A DNA stretch of 64,000 bases from Hofstenia miamia (lineage: Eukaryota > Xenacoelomorpha > Acoela): NCBI GenBank assembly GCA_004352715.1, contig SCFE01000112.1:510530-574529 (forward strand), in the 5' to 3' direction. Shown in pieces: positions 59,011 through 64,000 of the stretch. Both the position numbers and the translations under genes were made by a program. Each line of letters begins with the position of its first letter. The stretch's first letter is position 1. The notes beneath the pieces are model-generated. The model was not told the origin of the DNA, did no database searches, and saw only the letters and a program-made list of their open reading frames with translations.

Positions 59011-61560
59011 CCCCCACCCAGCTTGCTGTAGTGTCGAAAACTTCTACTGTTGTTTTTTTCGTAACAGTTTTATGAATGCGTTGAATCAGCTCTTGCGATT
59101 TACAACTATTCCATGTAATATCTTGAAAATCGGAACTAGATCTTGTTATCGAAAATAAAGTTTCAATTTCGGTAACATGTCGGTTCTTAAAGTTTACCCA
59201 TTTCACATCTTGAAAAGAATTGGAAATAACTGTTGACTGTCAAATATCATTAATCTTGTTACTAAACAATTCACGAAATTTTTGACATAAAAGTAAACTC
59301 TTTCTTGCGATTAGTAAAGTCAATTTCGCGTCAAAATCTGAAGTGTGACCACTTGTTTCGTCTATTTTAACTTCCGGACATATTTCTTGAAAAGTGTGAA
59401 CTAAGTTACGATTCACTTTGATATCTTTATAAAACATGGATATATTGTTGTATATGTCGTCTATAGTAATATCATTTAAAGAATGTTTTCCAAATCGTAG
59501 TAAAACTTTAGTTTTAAGTCTGTTAGCTACATCGTAAAATCTGTAATCCTCCTGTAGTGTGTTAGTGAATATTGTATCCATTACTCCTGAAAATAATATA
59601 ACACATTTGTGTGAAGTAGTAGTAATTGTTTCCTTTAGTAAGTTTACTTGTTGATGTATTGGTTTTCCAGTTTTGAAAAATTGTAAGAGGGTATGTTTTG
59701 AATCTACAAACATCCCTTTTTCATTGTCGTGGATTTTTAGTTTTTCAATTTAACTTTTGTGTAAAGGAGTCTTCATAAAGTTCTGAACAGGATGGCATAA
59801 TAATGGGTACGTACACTATATTGGGCGGAATACAGAAGTAGTTGTTACTGGAAACTGTATTATAAATTGATCGATGTCGTTAAGTGAATAGGAAGTTGTT
59901 TTAGCAATGCCGTAGGATATGCGCTAATTGTGTTGCATTGTGTCAACATTTTGCCAAAAAGTTTCAGTTAATCCATGTTTTTCTAACGAATCTCTGTGAG
60001 CTCTAGGAATAAAGATTTTGGCTGGTACACATTCAACGTCTATTGAGGTTAATTCTCCAATTTTTAGAATATCAGTAATTTCTTTTTGTGTAAACTGTTC
60101 AGTAATAATGAATGTTTTTAAACTTTCGCTATCGCTTTCTTTAGTTTTTCCAAAAGATCGAGGGAATATCGGTATCTGAGGCGAAAGTGGAGGAGATAAT
60201 TGCATTAGAAAACGTTCCTTGGGAGATTCAATCCATTCATATTCCACTTGAAGATCGATAATGCCGATTTTTTCGCGATTTACACGTTCGATTTCATTAT
60301 GAATTTGAGGAAATAAAGTTTGTGGATTGTGTTAACATTTTTTTTCTTCCAAGTCTTTTGTGTTGCGCACTATCTTCTCTGTTACAACGATATTGGTTAC
60401 TACACCGTCTTTTAGCATGCTTTTCTTCGTGTGCAAGTCTTTTTGAAAACTGCATCTGTTGTAATGTTTTGTGAGCCATTGAAAAAGTAAGGCATTACGA
60501 GAATCAGCAAATTTTCTTTTATAGTTACTGGTAATCTCTTTAGTAAATTTTTTTAACTCTATTGAATAAGTCTGACGTTGATAGTGGTAGTAGTTTGCCT
60601 TCTATCGTTTTATAACGTGTTTCATTGCTAGGACCCCACATATATTTTTTCACCCAGTGTGAGAAAATGTCGATGTCATTCATATCAATACCAAAGCGAA
60701 ATGCTAACATCGTAATAGGTATGATACCAGTCGGGTTGAATTGACATAATAAACGGGAAATATACTTTTCATACTTGTAGAAGATTTTAGCTTCTGATTT
60801 TAATAGCGAAGTTTCGATAGGTAGGTGATGTAATAACCAGTTTTTCGTTTTAGGTGTAATTGGAGCGATAACTATTTCAAATCAGCTTTCTTTGGTTATT
60901 GTCATGCGTAAAAGTTTTCCTATGGGAAATGAAATGTTTGCAATTTTAGCGGGAAAAATACTTAAAATCCATATTGCATTTTTAGCGTTAATAGGTGGAA
61001 TTTTTACTTCAGCAAAAAGCGTTTTTCTAAAATCTTTATGGTCGCGTCAACTATAAGACATCTGAAATATCGTGTGAGCATTTTCTACTGTTGAAGGTAT
61101 TGTAATGAGGGCGACTTTATATCAATATCTGGTCAATTATAATCAGGCGGTTGGAATGCTTTAATATTTTACCAGTATTGGTTAATTGAATTGATGCTGT
61201 TTTCTGACCATTTTAATGAGAAACAAATGGAGACATTAGCAATTGCGTTCAACAAACGTGTTTCGTCTAATAATTCAGCTGTTTGAGCATATAAACATAC
61301 GTCAATAGCAATTCTAACATCAACCATAGGACGAATTAACGGTAGTTAGTTGAAAAATAAAGTTTTCAACAGTTTTTTCTAACATTTCAAAAAATGAAGG
61401 AGTTTCTAAATCGGATCTGGCAATATAAATAAATGTCATTGAAACTTGAGATTTTTTAGCTGCCATACTAACACGTTCCAATTGTTGATGTAAATCTCGT
61501 AATAGTAAATCGTTTTGTCTAATAAAGTAAACAATCTGTAAAGAATTGTAATCCAAATTA
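59006..61560 (-). CDS. ORF X of element A, uncharacterised retroelement protein
   Basis: Follows the protease directly. Intact pieces: 61,556-61,320, 60,247-59,924, 59,713-59,240 and 59,206-59,006; other frames link them with several stops and frameshifts. Order of recognisable blocks: RDLHQQLERVSMAAKK; AELLDETRLLNAI; PITPKTKNWLLHHLP; GIIPITMLAFRFGID; WVKKYMWGPSNE; EYEWIESPKERFL; IDVECVPAKIFIP; ETFWQNVD; KPIHQQVNLLKETI; CVILFSGVMD; NISMFYKDIK; FRELFSNKIND; ends in ASWVGV. No YxDD, RNase H or integrase HHCC/DDE motif lies between protease and LTR. No signal peptide or clear membrane segment was seen, which argues against an envelope. The homologue in element B supports a real protein. The TAG stop is at LTR bases 3-5. 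Function unknown; a structural or auxiliary protein of a non-autonomous LTR element is my best guess. Confidence 0.7.
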
Positions 61561-62150
61561 ATTTCTTCGAAGTTGATGATGCAGTGGTTTTCCTCTAAGA
61601 AATCTCTTCCGAGAATTACTTGATGAGGTAATTGAAAATTTGTTGTATCAACAACGATTAAATCATGTTCAAATTGTTAACATTCAATCGAAATTTTCAT
61701 ATCTTTCAGATAACCTTTTGTATTTTGGTAATCTATACTTGCTGATATCAATCGGAAATTTTTCTTATGTAAGTCGTCTCTAGTAATTCCAATGGAATTT
61801 GCGCAACAACAGAAATAACAGAATGGGCAGCTCCAGTATCAATGATAGCTTGAATTATAACGCCGTTCATAACTATTGGAGTTGACTTTCTATCTGTCAT
61901 TGTAGTAGAAATTAATATTTCTCCTGCACAGTGTAGAGGCGGCGCTCGTTTTAGTTTAAAGATTCGGAATCAATTTCCAAATCATCGTCAATTTCAGTTA
62001 CATAGTCTTCTTCGTCAGTGTAAAATCCTTCATTATCATCAATAACATACATGGATTTTGTACAGTTACTGCGAATGTGTCATTTTTCACCACAACGATA
62101 GCAATGAATTTGGTTGGTGTTGTTAACTTTCGTTATAGTTTTGGCGACAG
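61561..62150 (-). pseudogene. Nucleocapsid zinc knuckle and aspartic protease of element A
   Basis: About 62,110-62,050 reads HCYRCGEK, stop, HIRSNC. This is a CCHC knuckle (C-x2-C-x3-G-H-x4-C) in which the Gly codon has become TGA. An acidic linker follows (FYTDEEDYVTEIDDDLE). About 61,880-61,815 reads NGVIIQAIIDTGAAHSVIS, the retropepsin active site DTGA with hydrophobic flanks. A later frame gives LPHQVILGRDFL, the conserved retropepsin C-terminal motif. Stops and at least one frameshift divide the region from Gag, whose frame closes at 62,133. A programmed frameshift is possible, but decay is simpler given the TGA in the knuckle. Confidence 0.82.
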
Positions 62151-63392
62151 AGTCTGTAGAATTTGCAACTTTTGAATTTGTAGTTGATTCTGATTTTCTG
62201 GAGTTTTTTGTTTTACAATAAACGGTTGTGCTTCGCGATTTATCTTGAATGAATTTTCAATTATAAAGCGAACGTTAATAGCTTTATTGATGATGGTGTC
62301 TAATGAATCATCTATATCGCATTTTAATTCCAAACGTGATCTAGTAAGAGGAGGTAGTCCTCGCATAATAAATGAATATAAATCGGTTTTTGAAAAAGGT
62401 AAGTTTTCACTACTGAGTTTGAGTAGATGTTGAACTTGCATAATGTATTCTGCAATATCATCTTTTGTTGAATATTGTAAAGAATATAGCATAGTTCGGT
62501 ATTGTTTTTGTGTTGTTCTTGAATTAAAATAATTCAGAAAATATCCAATCAATAAATCATAGTCTTTCAAAACAGTTTCATTAAGAGTCAAATAAAAAGT
62601 TTGTGCTCTTCCTGTTAAATATAATGGTAGCTGCATTGCTGCAGTGAATTTATCCAGTTTCATTTGTTTCATGTAATTTTCGAAATTAAATAGCCACTCT
62701 TTAAATGTGGGTGTCGACTTATCAATTTTACCATTGAATTTGTTGGGTTTCAAAATATTGTTGGGAACCTCGTGTGTAGTTCTTTCAGGTAAAATGGATT
62801 CAGTAAAGCGTAACTTTTCTTTATCTTGAGTCGATATAGCTCCTTTTAAAGCTTCAGTATCATTAAAAAATTCATTGATTTGATTCGATAATTTCATTTC
62901 TACTTTTTTAATCATGAGTTCCATTTCTTTACGTAATTCAGTCATTATATCGACATTACTGTGAATGCTTTGCAATGATGATGCGGCAGTCATTGTAGGA
63001 ACTTGATTATCGTTAATGACGTCCATATTATGCACATTAAATTGAGGTTGAGGAACATCTTCATTATTAGGGGCTTGTGCATTATTTTTATCCTTTGTTA
63101 ATTTTTCGACAGTAATCATTACTTTCGTCATTTTATCATGAAGAGTAACCATTTCGTTTTTTAAATCACGATTATCATTTCTAAGATCAGCGACTTGATT
63201 TTGTAAAGTACAATTATCATCTCTGAGTTCAGTAACTTGATTTTGTAACGAACAGTTTTCCATCATCAAATTATCAATTTCTTCCTTTTGATTAAGAATA
63301 ATTTTTGTTAATTTTTCTTTTGGCGTTTTGGCTAATGATTCAAGGGAAAGGGATTGAGCGATTTTCGATCGAGTAACTGGGAAATTTGTCAT
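62133..63392 (-). CDS. Gag (capsid) protein of element A, 419 residues
   Basis: The longest intact frame in the window. Residues ~10-100 form a Leu/Asn-rich coiled coil with a repeated unit (Q-V-L-R-D-(D/N)-C-L-Q), present about four times. Residues ~130-200 are a variable linker with another amphipathic helix. Residues ~215-370 are the Gag-type capsid: KFNGKIDKSTPTFKEWLFNF, QLPLYLTGRAQTFYL, DYDLLIGYFLNYFNS, MLYSLQYSTKDDIAEYI, then SFIMRGLPP. This matches the retrotransposon Gag fold of Ty3-type elements. The start ATG lies 283 bases after the primer-binding site. The tail is Gln-rich and goes out of frame with the zinc knuckle. An open frame of this length implies recent activity or recent loss. 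Confidence 0.87.
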   Translation of the reverse strand: MTNFPVTRSKIAQSLSLESLAKTPKEKLTKIILNQKEEIDNLMMENCSLQNQVTELRDDNCTLQNQVADLRNDNRDLKNEMVTLHDKMTKVMITVEKLTKDKNNAQAPNNEDVPQPQFNVHNMDVINDNQVPTMTAASSLQSIHSNVDIMTELRKEMELMIKKVEMKLSNQINEFFNDTEALKGAISTQDKEKLRFTESILPERTTHEVPNNILKPNKFNGKIDKSTPTFKEWLFNFENYMKQMKLDKFTAAMQLPLYLTGRAQTFYLTLNETVLKDYDLLIGYFLNYFNSRTTQKQYRTMLYSLQYSTKDDIAEYIMQVQHLLKLSSENLPFSKTDLYSFIMRGLPPLTRSRLELKCDIDDSLDTIINKAINVRFIIENSFKINREAQPFIVKQKTPENQNQLQIQKLQILQTLSPKL

Positions 63393-63675
63393 TTTTCAGG
63401 CGAAAAGGCACTTAAGGTACAACAATACTTTGGTAATCGAACCAACCATATACCCTCGGCACTCCCAAGGATTCCATAGATTAATCGTAGTAAGAATACT
63501 TGTCATTGTACTAACTTTTCGGTTTTTTCTAACTGAGGATTTATTGGTAAAAGGTTTGTAAAAAGAAACTTTGGCGTAACCAAGTCCAAATTTTGCAACG
63601 TTGGATACCTTTTATTTTAGATAAGGGTTTCTGCCAATTATCGTCACGTGAATTTATCTAAGATCAGGGTCACCA
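63393..63675 (-). promoter_or_regulatory. Untranslated leader with primer-binding site of element A
   Basis: Immediately after the LTR end (CATTCTACA at 63,676) the minus strand reads TGGTGACCCTGAT. TGG followed by a C-rich stretch is the expected form of a tRNA 3'-end complement, and TGGTGACCC is common in animal Ty3-type elements. The leader continues without a frame to the Gag ATG at 63,392. Confidence 0.75.
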
Positions 63676-64000
63676 TGTAGAATGATATATTTACGAAATC
63701 AACGTTACAAATATAATCTAAGTTACAAATTATCAATCTTGGTTACTACAATAATTAAAACTTGGTTACCAATCAACATTACTCATAATCAATTTAAGGT
63801 ACGTGTATTTAAATTTGGACATATTGAAGTAAACGTCCTAAAATACAGAACTTCAGCATAAAAAAACAACAGGTTTATTGAACGTCCTGTAGAAGAAGCT
63901 ATGAAGAGAGTAGAGATGCGTCTACAAGCAGAAGACTTCGTCCAACTGTTTTGTTGAGACAACTGTGCCAACGACACAAGCACTATTTGCCATTTGAATT
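63676..64000 (-). mobile_element. 5' LTR of element A, 3' portion (cut by window end)
   Basis: It ends CATTCTACA next to the primer-binding site. CAATAAACC near 63,870 (minus) is a plausible polyadenylation signal marking the R/U5 part. By eye it does not resemble the visible 3' LTR segment, but only U5-side sequence is seen here and only U3-side sequence there, so the two cannot be compared directly. Confidence 0.65.

Noticed and set aside
59006-61560. ORF X as an envelope protein
   Set aside because: No signal peptide, furin-type site, cysteine pattern or membrane anchor was seen, and the protein starts directly after the protease where an envelope would not lie.
62133-62210. Programmed ribosomal frameshift between Gag and nucleocapsid-protease
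   Set aside because: No clear slippery site plus downstream structure was recognised. The zinc knuckle also carries a TGA, so ordinary decay explains the frame change.
1-64000. CRISPR arrays, operons, ribosome-binding sites, rRNA or tRNA genes
   Set aside because: The window is eukaryotic. No regularly spaced repeat array or convincing RNA gene was found by reading; a tRNAscan or Rfam search would be needed to exclude short RNA genes.
1-64000. Assigning the sequence to a named group such as Myxozoa or Hydra-like cnidarians
   Set aside because: AT-richness and the element repertoire are suggestive, but no lineage-specific marker is present in the window.

Overview
The window is AT-rich (roughly two thirds A+T), intron-rich animal DNA that is mostly transposable elements. 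One host gene is clear: a plus-strand UBR1/UBR2-type N-recognin E3 ligase. I joined it through 22 exons between 29,992 and 51,742. Introns range from 46 bp to 7.7 kb and have GT..AG ends, often TTTTAG. The mix of non-LTR, Penelope-like, Ty3-like, Tc1/mariner and hAT-like elements with a divergent UBR gene fits a metazoan, possibly a parasite with an expanded repeat load. The sequence alone does not allow a species call.

Layout. 1-6.5 kb: degenerate tandem repeats, a mariner copy split by a 1-kb gap and a chimeric insert, one unidentified host exon, and a dead minus-strand LINE. 6.7-11.5 kb: an R2/NeSL-type LINE (restriction-like endonuclease type), cut in two by a 3.16-kb AT-rich insertion. 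12.9-16.3 kb: a minus-strand multi-exon, stop-bearing member of an uncharacterised animal protein family that looks transposon-derived. 16.4-17.3 kb: an assembly duplication. 17.6-23.2 kb: nested LTRs forming a 2.8-kb palindrome, joined to an LTR element (element B) whose last gene is an uncharacterised protein, here called ORF X. 23.2-30 kb: no secure gene, but several inverted-repeat elements. 30-51.7 kb: the UBR gene; its introns hold a LINE fragment, fold-back elements, a Tc1 copy, a Penelope-like endonuclease, another repeat-family gene and a Tc1-type MITE. 52-53.7 kb: weak exon-like pieces. 53.7-58.4 kb: retroelement fragments stitched with single Ns, then a second 1-kb gap. 58.4-64 kb: element A, an LTR retroelement on the minus strand (5' LTR, primer-binding site, Gag, zinc knuckle, DTGA protease, ORF X, 3' LTR).

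Main discovery candidate. In element A the protease is followed by ORF X (about 850 residues) rather than by reverse transcriptase, RNase H and integrase. ORF X then runs straight into the 3' LTR. A strongly diverged but colinear ORF X lies in element B. In both elements the polypurine tract encodes the last residues, and the first five bases of the LTR (TG|TAG) supply the stop codon. I could not recognise any known domain in ORF X.

The assembly needs caution. Two 1,000-N gaps and nine isolated single Ns mark joins, and several of these joins create false duplications or chimeras.
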